Shown piece by piece: positions 1 to 8,891 of a stretch of DNA of 64,000 bases. The stretch lies in assembly GCA_020062665.1 (NCBI GenBank), contig JAGUVW010000035.1:62001-126000 (forward strand), read 5' to 3'. The number at the start of each line of letters is the position of its first letter. Within the stretch, counting starts at the first letter, position 1. The DNA is from Pseudomonadales bacterium. Its GTDB lineage: Bacteria; Pseudomonadota; Gammaproteobacteria; Pseudomonadales; Ketobacteraceae. Both the position numbers and the translations under genes were made by a program. The notes below the pieces were generated by a model. It was not told the DNA's origin, did not search any database, and worked only from the letters and a program-made list of their open reading frames with translations.

Positions 1-1
1 T

Positions 2-919
2 CTGCGCCAGGAAAACCCGACGCCGCTGCTGTGGGCGTTCGAAGGCATCACGTCCTATTACGATGATCTGACGCTGGTGCGTTGCGGCCTGATCAGCATC
101 AAGGAATATCTGGAACTGCAGGCGAAGAATGTCACCCGAGTACTACGCAATCCGGGCCGGTTGACGCAATCCGTGGCGGAATCCAGCTTCGACGCCTGGA
201 CCAAGTTCTACAAGCAGGATGAAAACAGCGTCAATGCGATCGTGAGTTACTACACCAAGGGCGGGCTGGTGGCGATGACACTGGATCTGACCTTGCGCCG
301 CCTCACCCAGCACACGGTGACGCTGGATGACGTGATGCGCTGTCTGTGGCAGGAATTCGCCCTGCAACAAAAGCCAGTGGCGGAATTCGACATCCTGCAG
401 ATTGCCGTGCAGCTGCTGGAAGCCCAGGCCGTGGACACCAACGGCATTGCGCGCTTCCGGGAAATCTTTCAGCACGCGGTATACGGCACCCAGGATCTGC
501 CGCTGGACGAAGCCTTGCGCGCCGTGGGTGTGGAATACAACCTGCGCGCGGCCACGTCACTGAATGACGGCGGCGGTGCACCAGCCAAGGCCGATCCCAC
601 CCGTCCGGACATGGGCATCGGCATCAGCGCGGGCAACGGTGGTGTGCAGGCGGCAAGAGTGCTGAACAATGGCCCGGCCCATCGCGCCGGTATCTCGGCG
701 GGCGACGTGCTGATTGCCATCAATCAGCTGAAGGTGGATCAAGGCAGCTTCGAGAAAGTGCTGAATCGTTTCCAGCCCGGCGACAGCATTCGCGTGCATG
801 GCTTTCGTCGCGATGAGCTGATGGAATTCAACGTCACACTGGCAGCACCAGCGGCTGACACCTGCTACTTCACCCTGGTGGATGAAAGTCTGTGTCAGCG
901 CTGGTTGCGGGATCAGTAA
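2..919 (+). CDS. M61 family peptidase with PDZ domain (3' part)
   Basis: Partial gene: the frame is open to the left edge, so the N-terminus and the zinc-binding HExxH site lie outside the window. The visible start, WAFEGITSYYDDLTL, is the typical segment just after the active site of M61 glycyl-aminopeptidase-like enzymes. The last ~100 residues form a PDZ domain (GIGIS, then AGISAGDVLIAINQ), as usual in bacterial M61 proteins. Known family role: metallo-aminopeptidase, often periplasmic or cytoplasmic. It converges on the M23 peptidase gene with a single base between the two stop codons. Family assignment is firm; substrate is unknown. Confidence 0.88.
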   Translation: MRQENPTPLLWAFEGITSYYDDLTLVRCGLISIKEYLELQAKNVTRVLRNPGRLTQSVAESSFDAWTKFYKQDENSVNAIVSYYTKGGLVAMTLDLTLRRLTQHTVTLDDVMRCLWQEFALQQKPVAEFDILQIAVQLLEAQAVDTNGIARFREIFQHAVYGTQDLPLDEALRAVGVEYNLRAATSLNDGGGAPAKADPTRPDMGIGISAGNGGVQAARVLNNGPAHRAGISAGDVLIAINQLKVDQGSFEKVLNRFQPGDSIRVHGFRRDELMEFNVTLAAPAADTCYFTLVDESLCQRWLRDQ

Positions 920-920
920 T

Positions 921-1769
921 TCACTGCGGTTTGGACGATGCCATGATGAGCTGCGGATCCAGCCGCGACTGAAACCAATTCAGACGCCAGCACAAATGGG
1001 GGCCGGTGGCTCGTCCACTGGCGCCGACTTTTCCGATCGGCTGCCCCTTCTTCACCACATCGCCTTTCTTCACCAGCATTTTGCTCATGTGCAGATAGCT
1101 GGTGCTGATGCCCATGCCGTGGTCGAGCACGATGGTGTCGCCGGAAAAAAACATATCCGGATACGCCATCGATACCACGCCATCGGCCGGCGCCACGATG
1201 GTGGTGCCATGAGGCACCGCCAGATCCACGCCAAAATGCGGGCTGCGCGGTTCGCCATTGTAGAAGCGCTGGCTGCCGTACACACCCGTCACCGGGCCTT
1301 TCACCGGCCAGACAAATTCATCGCGAAAGAACGTGTGCAGACTCACCACCTCGCGGGCACTGCCCACGGCAGCCTGTTCTTTTTCGATGCGCGCCATATC
1401 CTTGGGATCGGGATTGACCGTGCGCGCCGGCACGCCGGTGACTTTCTGGATCTGGAATTCCCGTTTCCTGATCGCCAGCGCGATGTTCTGCTGGGCGCCA
1501 CCGGGCAGGGTGATCTGCAGGGTCTGCGGCGACACATCATCGCGGCCAAAACCCAGCACGAACACACCGTTTGCCGCCACGGGAAGATTGCGTTTCTGGA
1601 ACTGGATCTTCGCGCCCGCCGGCGCCTGCCCCACCACCATGCCGCCCTGGGTGAAGCTGCCTTCCAGACGAATGCCGTTGCCAAGGTCGCGGACTTCGGC
1701 GTGCAGGGGGAAGGTTGTGCTCAGGGAGAGCAGCAGCAGTGAAAAAATACGCAGAAATAGATGTTTCAT
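921..1769 (-). CDS. M23 family (LytM-type) peptidoglycan peptidase
   Basis: A 282-residue exported protein. I chose the ATG at 1769 because it opens a classic signal peptide (MKHLFLRIFSLLLLSLS ... LHA); the longer frame from 1823 would add 18 unlikely residues before it. The C-terminal half carries the LytM zinc site: HFGVDLAVPHGT, then DHGMGISTSYLHM with the metal and catalytic histidines. Members cut peptide cross-links in murein or serve as activators of amidases. The N-terminal part is a beta-rich domain typical of proteobacterial M23 proteins. All zinc ligands appear present, so it is likely an active endopeptidase of cell-wall remodelling. Confidence 0.9.
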   Translation of the reverse strand: MKHLFLRIFSLLLLSLSTTFPLHAEVRDLGNGIRLEGSFTQGGMVVGQAPAGAKIQFQKRNLPVAANGVFVLGFGRDDVSPQTLQITLPGGAQQNIALAIRKREFQIQKVTGVPARTVNPDPKDMARIEKEQAAVGSAREVVSLHTFFRDEFVWPVKGPVTGVYGSQRFYNGEPRSPHFGVDLAVPHGTTIVAPADGVVSMAYPDMFFSGDTIVLDHGMGISTSYLHMSKMLVKKGDVVKKGQPIGKVGASGRATGPHLCWRLNWFQSRLDPQLIMASSKPQ

Positions 1770-1839
1770 CAAATGATGTCCGCTGGAAAGATCTCGGTTC
1801 AGTTTAGCATGGGAGGCATTCACAACTGCACCATTCCGG

Positions 1840-3081
1840 TCACGGCTGCGCTACCCCCAACGCCACAAACACGTCCTGCGACGGAAAGCCATCCGCAATC
1901 AAGCCCTTGCTTTTCTGGAACGCGCGCACGGCCTTGCGGGTGCCGGAGCCGAGCACACCATCGGGCTGCCCGCTGTCAAAACCCGCGCCATTGAGCGCTG
2001 TCTGCAACTGGCGGATCTGCTCGTTGGTGAAGCGCGCCATATTGGGCGGCTGCCGTTTCAAGCCACTGCCACCATTGATGCGATCCGCCAGATGCCCCAC
2101 TGCGATGGCGTAAAATTCCGAGCGGTTCCAGCGCATGATGATGTCGAAATTGTCGTACACGATGAACGCCGGCCCGGTGTGTCCCGCCGGCACCAGAATC
2201 GAGGCCTGCATCGGCAGATCCGGCAACTGTGCGCCGTTCGCCATCACCACGCCCTGCTGGCGCCAGAACGACAGCGGATGACGTTCTGCCAGCGATGTGA
2301 AGTTGTAATCGAATCCTGCCGGCAACAGCACTTCGCGTCCCCAGCGCGTTTCCTTCTTCCAGCCCATGCTGTTCAGATAATTGGCGGCCGACGTCAGCGC
2401 ATCCGGAATGCTGCGCCACAAATCCGCGCGACCATCACCGTCGCCATCAATAGCGTGAGCGCGATAGGCGCTGGGCATGAACTGCATATTCCCCACCGCG
2501 CCGGCCCAGGAGCCGACAAACAGCGCCGGGGTGACGATGCTGGCGTCCACCATTTTCAGCGCGTCAATCAGCTCCAGCGTGAAGAATTCACTGCGACGCT
2601 GATCACAGGCCAGCGTGGCGAGTGAATCCAGCACCGGCATTTTTCCCAGATAACTGCCGTAATTGGTTTCCAGTCCCCAGAACGCCATCAGATACTGTGG
2701 CGGCACGCCGTATTGCTGCTGCAGTTTTTCCAGCAGCGGGCGATGCTGCGCCAGCATCTGGCGACCCTGCTGGATGCGCTGCTCGGTGACGCGGGCGGTA
2801 AGGTAGTTGTGAAACGTTTCGCTGAATTCCGGCTGGCGCCGATCGAGTTCGATCACCCGCGCCACGTAGTTGGTGTTGGCCAGCACCGCGTTCACGGTAG
2901 CCGGCGTCACACCGGCAGCCAGTGCGCGTTGTTGCAGGCCTGGCAAGCAGGCAGTAAAAGCGGGGTCAGCGCTGGCCGCGCTGGATGCCAGCAGGCCGGC
3001 GGTGAAAAGGGAGTACATCCACTGTTTGATGGTCACGGGCGGAAAACCTGGTTCATTGAGGGGCGATGCGGAGGCGGTCAT
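1840..3081 (-). CDS. Lytic murein transglycosylase (MltB/SLT_2 family) with peptidoglycan-binding domain
   Basis: A 413-residue protein with an N-terminal export signal (YSLFTAGLLASSAASA). The SLT_2 catalytic domain follows, with the glutamate in FWGLETNYGSYLGK and the segment GSWAGAVGNMQFMPSAY. A C-terminal PG_binding_1 repeat (GFDSGQPDGVLGSGTRKAV) completes it. The family cleaves the MurNAc-GlcNAc bond to leave 1,6-anhydro-MurNAc ends. The start is uncertain: ATG at 3081 is used here, but a GTG at 3036 or ATG at 3018 would give a more compact signal sequence, and none has a strong ribosome-binding site. No lipobox is seen, so it is probably soluble periplasmic. Confidence 0.9.
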   Translation of the reverse strand: MTASASPLNEPGFPPVTIKQWMYSLFTAGLLASSAASADPAFTACLPGLQQRALAAGVTPATVNAVLANTNYVARVIELDRRQPEFSETFHNYLTARVTEQRIQQGRQMLAQHRPLLEKLQQQYGVPPQYLMAFWGLETNYGSYLGKMPVLDSLATLACDQRRSEFFTLELIDALKMVDASIVTPALFVGSWAGAVGNMQFMPSAYRAHAIDGDGDGRADLWRSIPDALTSAANYLNSMGWKKETRWGREVLLPAGFDYNFTSLAERHPLSFWRQQGVVMANGAQLPDLPMQASILVPAGHTGPAFIVYDNFDIIMRWNRSEFYAIAVGHLADRINGGSGLKRQPPNMARFTNEQIRQLQTALNGAGFDSGQPDGVLGSGTRKAVRAFQKSKGLIADGFPSQDVFVALGVAQP

Positions 3082-3179
3082 GTTCTGACTATGACCACCT
3101 TTTTAGCATTTTTCGCCCGGCGAATGAATGCTGCCGTGACGGGATTTTGCACCGGATCGCAGGAATCCGCTGAGGTAGC

Positions 3180-4787
3180 CTAGCGCGCCGCCTGATAAAC
3201 ACCCTGACTGCGCAGATATTCTTCGTAACTGCCGCTGAAGTCCACGATCTTGCCGCCGGGCTGCATATCGATGATGCGCGTCGCCACCGACGACACGAAT
3301 TCGCGATCGTGGCTGACAAACAGCAGCGTGCCAGGGTAATTCTCCAGCGCCAGGTTCAGCGCCTCGATGGATTCCATATCCAGGTGGTTGGTGGGTTCGT
3401 CCATCACCAGCACGTTGGACTTCTGCAGGATCAGCTTGCCGAACAGCATGCGCCCCTGCTCACCGCCGGACAGCGACTTCACCGATTTGCCAATGTCATC
3501 CTGGCCGAACAGCATGCGGCCCAGCGTGCCGCGGATCAGCTGCTCGTCGCCGCGCTCGGGCTTCCACTGCAGCATCCACTGGAACAGGGTCATGTCCTGG
3601 GCGAAGTCGTCGCCGTGATCCTGGCTGTAGTAACCGATCTCGGCGTTCTCGGCCCATTTCACTTCGCCTGCCTGCGGCGCCATTTCGCCCATCAGCGTGC
3701 GCAACAGCGTGGTCTTGCCGATACCGTTGGGGCCGATGATGGCCACGCGCTCGCCCGCTTCCACCAGCAGGCTGAAACGTTTGATCAGCACGTTATCGCC
3801 ATAACCCTGTTGCAGATCGAACAATTCCAGCGCCTGGCGATGCAGTTTCTTGTTCTGATCGAAACGGATAAACGGACTCACCCGGCTCGACGGCTTGATT
3901 TCGGTGAGCTCGATCTTGTCGATCTGCTTGGCGCGGGACGTGGCCTGCTTGGCTTTCGACGCATTGGCGGAGAAGCGGCTTACAAACGTCTGCAGCTCGG
4001 CAATTTTCGCCAGTTTCTTTTCGTTGTCCGCCTGCACCTGCTCGCGCGCCATCGTTGATGCGGTCATGAAGGCATCGTAGTTGCCGGGATAAATCTTGAT
4101 GTCGGCGTAATCCAGATCCGCCATGTGCGTGCACACGCTGTTGAGAAAATGACGATCGTGGGAAATGATGATCATGGTGCTGGTGCGATCTTTCAGAATG
4201 TCTTCCAGCCAGCGGATGGTGTTGATATCCAGGTGGTTGGTCGGTTCGTCCAGCAGCAGAATGTCGGGATCGGAAAACAGCGCCTGCGCCAGCAGCACCC
4301 GCAGTTTCCAGCCCGGCGCCACCGCACTCATGGGGCCGAAATGCTGTTCCAGCGGAATGCCCAGGCCCAGCAGCAGTTCACCGGCGCGGGACTCGGCGGT
4401 GTAGCCATCCAGCTCGGCGAATTCCACTTCCAGCTCGGCCACGCGGATGCCGTCTTCCTCGCTCATGTCCGCCAGTGCGTAAATGCGGTCGCGTTCTTCT
4501 TTCACCTTCCACAGTTCTGCGTGGCCCATGATGACGGTGTCCACCACGGTGAAATTTTCATAGGCAAACTGATCCTGGCGCAGTTTACCCAGGCGCTCGC
4601 CCGGATCGATGGACACGTTGCCGGCCGATGGCTCCAGTTCGCCGCCGAGGATTTTCATGAAGGTGGATTTGCCGCAGCCGTTGGCGCCGATCAGGCCGTA
4701 CCGGTTGCCGTTACCGAATTTGACGGAGACGTTTTCGAACAGGGGCTTGGCCCCGAATTGCATGGTGATGTTGGCGGTGGTGATCAC
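3180..4787 (-). CDS. ybiT: ABC-F family ATPase, YbiT type
   Basis: A 535-residue protein of two ABC ATPase domains without membrane segments. Walker A sites are [12 protein letters not shown] and [11 protein letters not shown], Walker B regions read [12 protein letters not shown] and [12 protein letters not shown], and the second signature is LSGGEQGRM. The first signature is the atypical VAPGWKLR, as in E. coli YbiT, and the whole protein is strongly YbiT-like. ABC-F proteins bind the ribosomal E site and influence stalled or early elongation. I chose the GTG at 4787: it gives the [13 protein letters not shown]-terminus expected for the family and has AGGA about 8 bases upstream, whereas the frame from 4853 adds 22 residues with no family counterpart. 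Confidence 0.93.
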   Translation of the reverse strand: MITTANITMQFGAKPLFENVSVKFGNGNRYGLIGANGCGKSTFMKILGGELEPSAGNVSIDPGERLGKLRQDQFAYENFTVVDTVIMGHAELWKVKEERDRIYALADMSEEDGIRVAELEVEFAELDGYTAESRAGELLLGLGIPLEQHFGPMSAVAPGWKLRVLLAQALFSDPDILLLDEPTNHLDINTIRWLEDILKDRTSTMIIISHDRHFLNSVCTHMADLDYADIKIYPGNYDAFMTASTMAREQVQADNEKKLAKIAELQTFVSRFSANASKAKQATSRAKQIDKIELTEIKPSSRVSPFIRFDQNKKLHRQALELFDLQQGYGDNVLIKRFSLLVEAGERVAIIGPNGIGKTTLLRTLMGEMAPQAGEVKWAENAEIGYYSQDHGDDFAQDMTLFQWMLQWKPERGDEQLIRGTLGRMLFGQDDIGKSVKSLSGGEQGRMLFGKLILQKSNVLVMDEPTNHLDMESIEALNLALENYPGTLLFVSHDREFVSSVATRIIDMQPGGKIVDFSGSYEEYLRSQGVYQAAR

Positions 4788-5117
4788 GGCGGAATCCTGC
4801 GAACTGCGGCTTGAAGGCGGCGCACTATAACAAAAGCACCCAGCCGGAACCATTGCGGCTATGTTGCGGTGGCCTGTGCGAATTAGGCGGCGCAGCAGAA
4901 ATTTCCCGCGCGTTTGTGTGGCCTGTGTTAGACTTCGTTCGCAACCTTCACCTTATGGGGGTTGCACGCGTCATCGTTAGTTCTAGGTTTCTTACCTGTC
5001 CCGGGCCTTTCCGGCCGACCCTTTCGAATGCCGCACGGCGCTTGCCATTACGTTCCATTGAACCGGCAAGCCTTTATTTTTCAAGCAATTTCAATTGCTC
5101 ATCGAGACTCTTACAGT
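4788..5117 (+). promoter_or_regulatory. Long 5' leader of rhlE with terminator-like stem-loop
   Basis: This 330-base stretch has no gene but is not featureless. Near its end GCTTGCC (5040-5046) pairs perfectly with GGCAAGC (5065-5071) and is followed by the U-rich run CTTTATTTTTC. This resembles an intrinsic terminator or attenuator about 45 bases before the rhlE start. A GC-rich GGCC/GGCC hairpin lies at about 5003-5016. Long structured leaders are known on cold-inducible RNA helicase and Csp genes; that this one acts so is inference. Confidence 0.45.
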
Positions 5118-6836
5118 ATGTCATTTGCTTCCCTCGGCCTGGCCGAGTCGCTGGTTCGTGCCGTGCACGACAAAGGCTATACCCAACCTACTCCCATTCA
5201 ATCCCAAGCCATCCCCGCCATTCTTGAAGGCCGGGACATCATGGCCGCCGCCCAGACCGGCACCGGCAAAACCGCCGGCTTCACCCTGCCCCTGCTGCAG
5301 CGACTGCTGGACGGCCCCAAAACCAAACCCAATCATGTCCGCGCCCTGGTGCTGACCCCCACCCGCGAACTGGCCGCCCAGGTGCAGGAAAGCGTGGAAA
5401 CCTATGGCGCCCACCTGCCGCTGCGCTCCACCGTGGTGTTCGGTGGCGTCAGCATCAATCCGCAGATGAAAGACCTGCGCCGTGGTGTCGATGTGCTGGT
5501 GGCCACACCCGGCCGTCTGCTCGACCTGCATCAGCAGAACGCCATCAAGTTCAGCCAGATCGAAACCCTGGTGCTGGACGAAGCCGACCGCATGCTGGAC
5601 ATGGGCTTCATTCACGACATCAAGAAGATTCTCAACCTGCTGCCGAAGCAGCGGCAGAACCTGATGTTCTCTGCCACGTTCTCGGGCGACATCCGCAACC
5701 TGGCCAAAGGGCTGGTGAACGATCCGCTGGAAATCGATGTGGCGCCGCGCAACAGCACCACCGAACTGGTGGAGCAGGTGGTGCATCCGGTGGACAAGAA
5801 CAAGAAGGCCGGCCTGCTGAGCCATCTGATCCGCACCGATAAGTGGACGCAGGCGATTGTGTTCACCCGCACCAAACACGGCGCCAACAAGCTGGTGGAT
5901 TATCTGATGCGCGATGGCATCACCGCCGCCGCCATTCACAGCAACAAGAGCCAGGGCGCCCGCACCCGCGCGCTGAATGAATTCAAGAACGGCGAGGTGT
6001 CGATTCTGGTGGCCACCGATATCGCCGCACGCGGACTCGACATTCCGCAGCTGCCGCAGGTGGTGAATTTCGATCTGCCCAATGTGCCGGAAGATTATGT
6101 ACACCGCATTGGCCGCACTGGTCGCGCTGGCGAAACCGGCCATGCGATCTCGCTGGTGGATGCGGAAGAATCACGTCAGCTGGCGGACATCGAGCGCCTG
6201 ATCAAGCGCAAGATCACGCGGCAGGTGATTGGTGATTTCACCCCGCTGCAGTCACTGCCGGAAGGCAAGGCAGCGAGCGGCCAGCGGGAAGGTTCCCGCA
6301 CTGGCGAGCGGCGTCAGCAGCAGGGACAGAACAAGGCTCAGCAGCCGCGTCAGCATAACGGCCAGGCAAAGAGTGCGCGCCAGGGCGACCAACGCAACCA
6401 GCCGCAGCAGCAAGGCAAGCGCCGCACGGGTGGCGGAGAGCAGCGGCAGGGTCAAGGCCAGGGACAAGCTCGCAAGCAACAGGATCAACGCACGCAGGGT
6501 CGCCGCCTGTCTCACGTAGACAAGGCACTGGCCAGCTCACCCATGACGCAGCGCATCGATCCCACCGAGGAACACCGCCGCGCCCAGGCGCTGGGCAACC
6601 GGATTGCGCCGGAGCCTGAACAGCCGCGCAAGAGTGCCCGACAGCCTCGCGACAATCAGCAGCAGGCTCATGGTCAGCGTCAGAACGCGCAGGGACAACG
6701 CCAACGCACTGAAGGCGGGCAGAAACGCCAGGGGCAGCAGCGTCAGCCGCAACAGCAGCCGCGCTCGCCGGATGCACCGCCGAAGAAAACCCTGATCCAG
6801 AAAATCAAGAGCTGGTCGCTGCGCACTGACGCATGA
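5118..6836 (+). CDS. rhlE: DEAD-box ATP-dependent RNA helicase RhlE
   Basis: A 572-residue helicase. Motifs in order are the Q motif ([13 protein letters not shown]), motif I (AAQTGTGKT), [13 protein letters not shown] in [17 protein letters not shown] in MFSATF, and motif [12 protein letters not shown]. After about residue 385 comes a long, low-complexity Gln/Arg/Gly-rich basic tail, typical of RhlE and used for RNA binding. The family unwinds short RNA duplexes in ribosome assembly and RNA decay. The ATG at 5118 gives the standard MSFASLGLA start; an in-frame ATG at 4962 is rejected because it would translate the structured leader. The stop overlaps the next start in ATGA. Confidence 0.95.
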   Translation: MSFASLGLAESLVRAVHDKGYTQPTPIQSQAIPAILEGRDIMAAAQTGTGKTAGFTLPLLQRLLDGPKTKPNHVRALVLTPTRELAAQVQESVETYGAHLPLRSTVVFGGVSINPQMKDLRRGVDVLVATPGRLLDLHQQNAIKFSQIETLVLDEADRMLDMGFIHDIKKILNLLPKQRQNLMFSATFSGDIRNLAKGLVNDPLEIDVAPRNSTTELVEQVVHPVDKNKKAGLLSHLIRTDKWTQAIVFTRTKHGANKLVDYLMRDGITAAAIHSNKSQGARTRALNEFKNGEVSILVATDIAARGLDIPQLPQVVNFDLPNVPEDYVHRIGRTGRAGETGHAISLVDAEESRQLADIERLIKRKITRQVIGDFTPLQSLPEGKAASGQREGSRTGERRQQQGQNKAQQPRQHNGQAKSARQGDQRNQPQQQGKRRTGGGEQRQGQGQGQARKQQDQRTQGRRLSHVDKALASSPMTQRIDPTEEHRRAQALGNRIAPEPEQPRKSARQPRDNQQQAHGQRQNAQGQRQRTEGGQKRQGQQRQPQQQPRSPDAPPKKTLIQKIKSWSLRTDA

Positions 6837-8041
6837 GTAGTGCTGCAACCTACTCGCTCGCCCTGGCCGCCATCCTCGCCGGACTGGTGGCCATCGGCCC
6901 CTTCGCCATCGACACCTATCTGCCCGCCTTGCCCGCCATGGCGCTGGATCTGGGCGCGCCCATTCCCTGGGTGCAGGCGTCGATTCCCGCCTACCTGATC
7001 GGTGGTGCGCTCGGCCAATTCATCGGCGGGCCGCTGTCGGATCAGATCGGGCGCAAGCCAGTGGGATTGTTCGGCCTCAGTCTGTATGGCCTGTCGAGTC
7101 TGGCGATCGTGTTCACGCAATCGGTGGAGATGTTGTTGCTGTTGCGCTTTACCCAGGCGCTCGGTGGCGGCAGCACCACGGTGATTGTGGCGGCGGTGGT
7201 GCGGGATTCGCTGGATGGCAAGAGCGCGGCACGGATGATGGCATTGATCGGCCTGATCATGACGAGTGCGCCGCTGGTGGCGCCGGCGGTGGGCGCGGGC
7301 TTGCTGCTGGTGTCCGGCTGGCGCGCGATTTTTGTGTTGCTGGCGCTGTATGCATCGCTGATGTTCGTGCTGCTGAAATGGCGGGTGACAGAAACCCGGC
7401 CACGCGCCACGGAAATTTCTGGGCGCCAGATGTTTGCGGCCATGCTGCACAACTACGGCGTCGTGTTCCGCCATCGGCGGGCGCTGGGTTACGTGTTCGG
7501 CCTGGGCTTTGCCTCGGCCACCATGTTTGTATTCCTGTCCAGCTCTGCATTTGCCTACATGGAGTATTTCGGCGCGTCCGAGCAGCTGTTTCCCGTACTG
7601 TTCGGCGCCAACATTCTCACCATGATGACGATGAACCGGCTGGGCGTGCTGGGGCTGCGCTGGCTGGAGCCGGAGATCCTCTGCCGCATCGGTGTGGTGA
7701 TTCTGCTGCTGTCGATGCTGGCTCTGGCCGGTTATGTGGCGCTGGGTGATCCCACGCTCAACGGGGTCGTGGCGCTGATCATGGCGGGTGTCGGCATGAT
7801 GGGGCTGATCTATCCGCAGGGAATTGCGAGCTATCTGCATTTCTTTCCGCAGCAGGCCGGCGCTGCCAGTGCGCTGCTGGGGATTCTGCAGTTCACCCTG
7901 GGTGCAGTGTGTGGTGCGCTGGTGAACGTGTTGCACGACGGCGGTCTGCAGCCCATGGCCACCGGCATGGCGATCACCGCATCGATCAGCTGTGTCGCGC
8001 TTTTTGCTTTGGCGGGGCCGACCGGCAAGCACGCCGACTAG
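6833..8041 (+). CDS. Bcr/CflA family MFS multidrug exporter
   Basis: A 402-residue polytopic membrane protein with about 12 transmembrane segments. The N-terminal signature [16 protein letters not shown] and the loop [13 protein letters not shown] (MFS motif A) mark the Bcr/CflA drug:H+ antiporter branch. It begins inside the rhlE stop codon (ATGA overlap), so the two are translationally coupled. This is an odd pairing of RNA helicase and exporter, probably just operon packing. Substrate cannot be read from sequence; the family exports compounds such as bicyclomycin, chloramphenicol or sulphonamides. It converges on the DUF4124-like gene with a 6-base gap. Confidence 0.92.
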   Translation: MSSAATYSLALAAILAGLVAIGPFAIDTYLPALPAMALDLGAPIPWVQASIPAYLIGGALGQFIGGPLSDQIGRKPVGLFGLSLYGLSSLAIVFTQSVEMLLLLRFTQALGGGSTTVIVAAVVRDSLDGKSAARMMALIGLIMTSAPLVAPAVGAGLLLVSGWRAIFVLLALYASLMFVLLKWRVTETRPRATEISGRQMFAAMLHNYGVVFRHRRALGYVFGLGFASATMFVFLSSSAFAYMEYFGASEQLFPVLFGANILTMMTMNRLGVLGLRWLEPEILCRIGVVILLLSMLALAGYVALGDPTLNGVVALIMAGVGMMGLIYPQGIASYLHFFPQQAGAASALLGILQFTLGAVCGALVNVLHDGGLQPMATGMAITASISCVALFALAGPTGKHAD

Positions 8042-8047
8042 ATTCCA

Positions 8048-8455
8048 TCAGCCGCAGTCGCGGAACAGGTCCGACTGCACGTCCCGCCGTTGGCGCCGCA
8101 GGGTATTGCCTTTGGGCTCGCGATAACCGTCATCCAGTTGCTGTTCGATCCGCTCCAGCTTTGCCTGCAGGCGGGCGCAGTGTTTTTCCTGCCGGGCCGC
8201 CTCGCGCTCCGCCGTCTGACGACGTTTGCGGGCGGCGGCCTTTTCGCGCTTGGCGGTAGTGGAGCGTTTTGTACGGCTGCTGCTGGTTTTCTTCGCCGCC
8301 GGCGTGGATGATTTTGTCGAAGCCGGTTCAGGAATCGGCTCCACCTGGCGGTAATAGATGACGCCATTGTCGTCGGTCCAGCGCTGGAGTTCGGCGTGGG
8401 CCAAGCCCGGCACCAGTACGGCCACGGCTACCAATATCGAAAGACTCCCCTTCAT
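8048..8455 (-). CDS. DUF4124-like secreted/periplasmic protein
   Basis: A 135-residue protein. The ATG at 8455 opens a clean signal peptide (MKGSLSILVAVAVLVPGLAHA), so the longer frame from 8602 is not used. The mature N-terminus ELQRWTDDNGVIYYRQ is the short DUF4124 motif (W-x-D-x-x-G-x-x-x-Y). A Ser/Thr/Lys-rich linker and a highly charged, probably coiled-coil, C-terminus follow, with cysteines near positions 103 and 134. Function of the family is unknown. Its upstream region is shared with the divergent guanidine operon. Confidence 0.8.
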   Translation of the reverse strand: MKGSLSILVAVAVLVPGLAHAELQRWTDDNGVIYYRQVEPIPEPASTKSSTPAAKKTSSSRTKRSTTAKREKAAARKRRQTAEREAARQEKHCARLQAKLERIEQQLDDGYREPKGNTLRRQRRDVQSDLFRDCG

Positions 8456-8522
8456 CCTGTCATGCCTCCAATGATTGCGTCCTTTCCAGATAGACAGACC
8501 TGACGCAAACATCAGGCGTTTC

Positions 8523-8567
8523 GCACCAAGACAGCACCCACACCCCGCAACCGCCCAAATTTGGTGC
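8523..8567 (+). promoter_or_regulatory. Candidate NtrC binding sites
   Basis: GCCCA-AATTT-GGTGC (8553-8567) matches one perfect half and most of the other of the NtrC consensus GCACC-N5-GGTGC. A weaker site, GCACC-AAGAC-AGCAC, lies at 8523-8537. Their centres are 30 bases apart and fall about 100 and 130 bases before the predicted sigma-54 start, close to the spacing seen at glnAp2. Assignment is by motif and geometry only. Confidence 0.45.
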
Positions 8568-8632
8568 GCCTTTTGTCTGGCTGAAGGCTTATGCACTCCC
8601 ATTCGCCCTGGGAATTCACTGCCCTGGATTGC

Positions 8633-8649
8633 CTGGCACCCTCCTTGCT
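8633..8649 (+). promoter_or_regulatory. Sigma-54 (RpoN) promoter of the guanidine operon
   Basis: CTGGCAC-CCTCC-TTGCT carries the invariant GG (8635-8636) and GC (8647-8648) exactly 12 bases apart, matching the -24/-12 consensus YTGGCACGrNNNTTGCW almost fully. Transcription would begin near 8660, about 55 bases before the ykkC aptamer. Nitrogen control of guanidine use fits, since the pathway releases ammonium. Confidence 0.8.
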
Positions 8650-8715
8650 AGAAGAACATCGTGGAGGAAAACAATGGCGCAACCATTGAGGGTACTCTCA
8701 GTAACAATTCGGTTT

Positions 8716-8830
8716 GCAATGGACAGCTAGGGTTCCGATCGTGACTGGTTTATACCAGCCGGTGTCTGGTCCGAGAGCTGGCGACCTTCCAGCGGGAAGG
8801 TTACACGGCGGGATAAAAGCCCGGGAGGTG
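8716..8830 (+). ncRNA. ykkC class guanidine-I riboswitch
   Basis: The conserved blocks of the ykkC aptamer are present in order: CTAGGGTTCCG (8727-8737), CTGGTCCGAGAG (8766-8777) and ACACGG...GGGATAAAAGCCCGGGAG (8803-8827). This class binds guanidinium and turns on guanidine export or breakdown genes. The genes downstream are a guanidine degradation set, which confirms the call. The expression platform lies between 8831 and the start codon at 8892. Confidence 0.95.
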
Positions 8831-8884
8831 ACACTGGCGTGATGCCATTGATTCCTCCGCCCAATTCACGTGTAACCATGGGAG
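8799..8884 (+). promoter_or_regulatory. Probable expression platform of the guanidine riboswitch
   Basis: GGTTACACG (8799-8807), which includes the conserved ACAC of the aptamer, is perfectly complementary to CGTGTAACC (8869-8877), just before the ribosome-binding site GGGAG (8880-8884). CCTCC (8854-8858) can also pair with GGAGG at the aptamer 3' end or with the GGAG of the ribosome-binding site. No U-tract follows, so translational control is more likely than termination. This is inference from complementarity. Confidence 0.5.
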
Positions 8885-8891
8885 ATCCACC

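Noticed and set aside
4962-5117. N-terminal extension of RhlE from the ATG at 4962
   Set aside because: It would translate the structured leader; the family start MSFASLGLA lies at 5118 and the extra 52 residues look like no RhlE N-terminus.
6743-8032. 429-codon frame on the minus strand opposite the Bcr/CflA gene
   Set aside because: Antisense to an intact transporter with full MFS motifs; Gln/His/Arg-rich translation without any domain.
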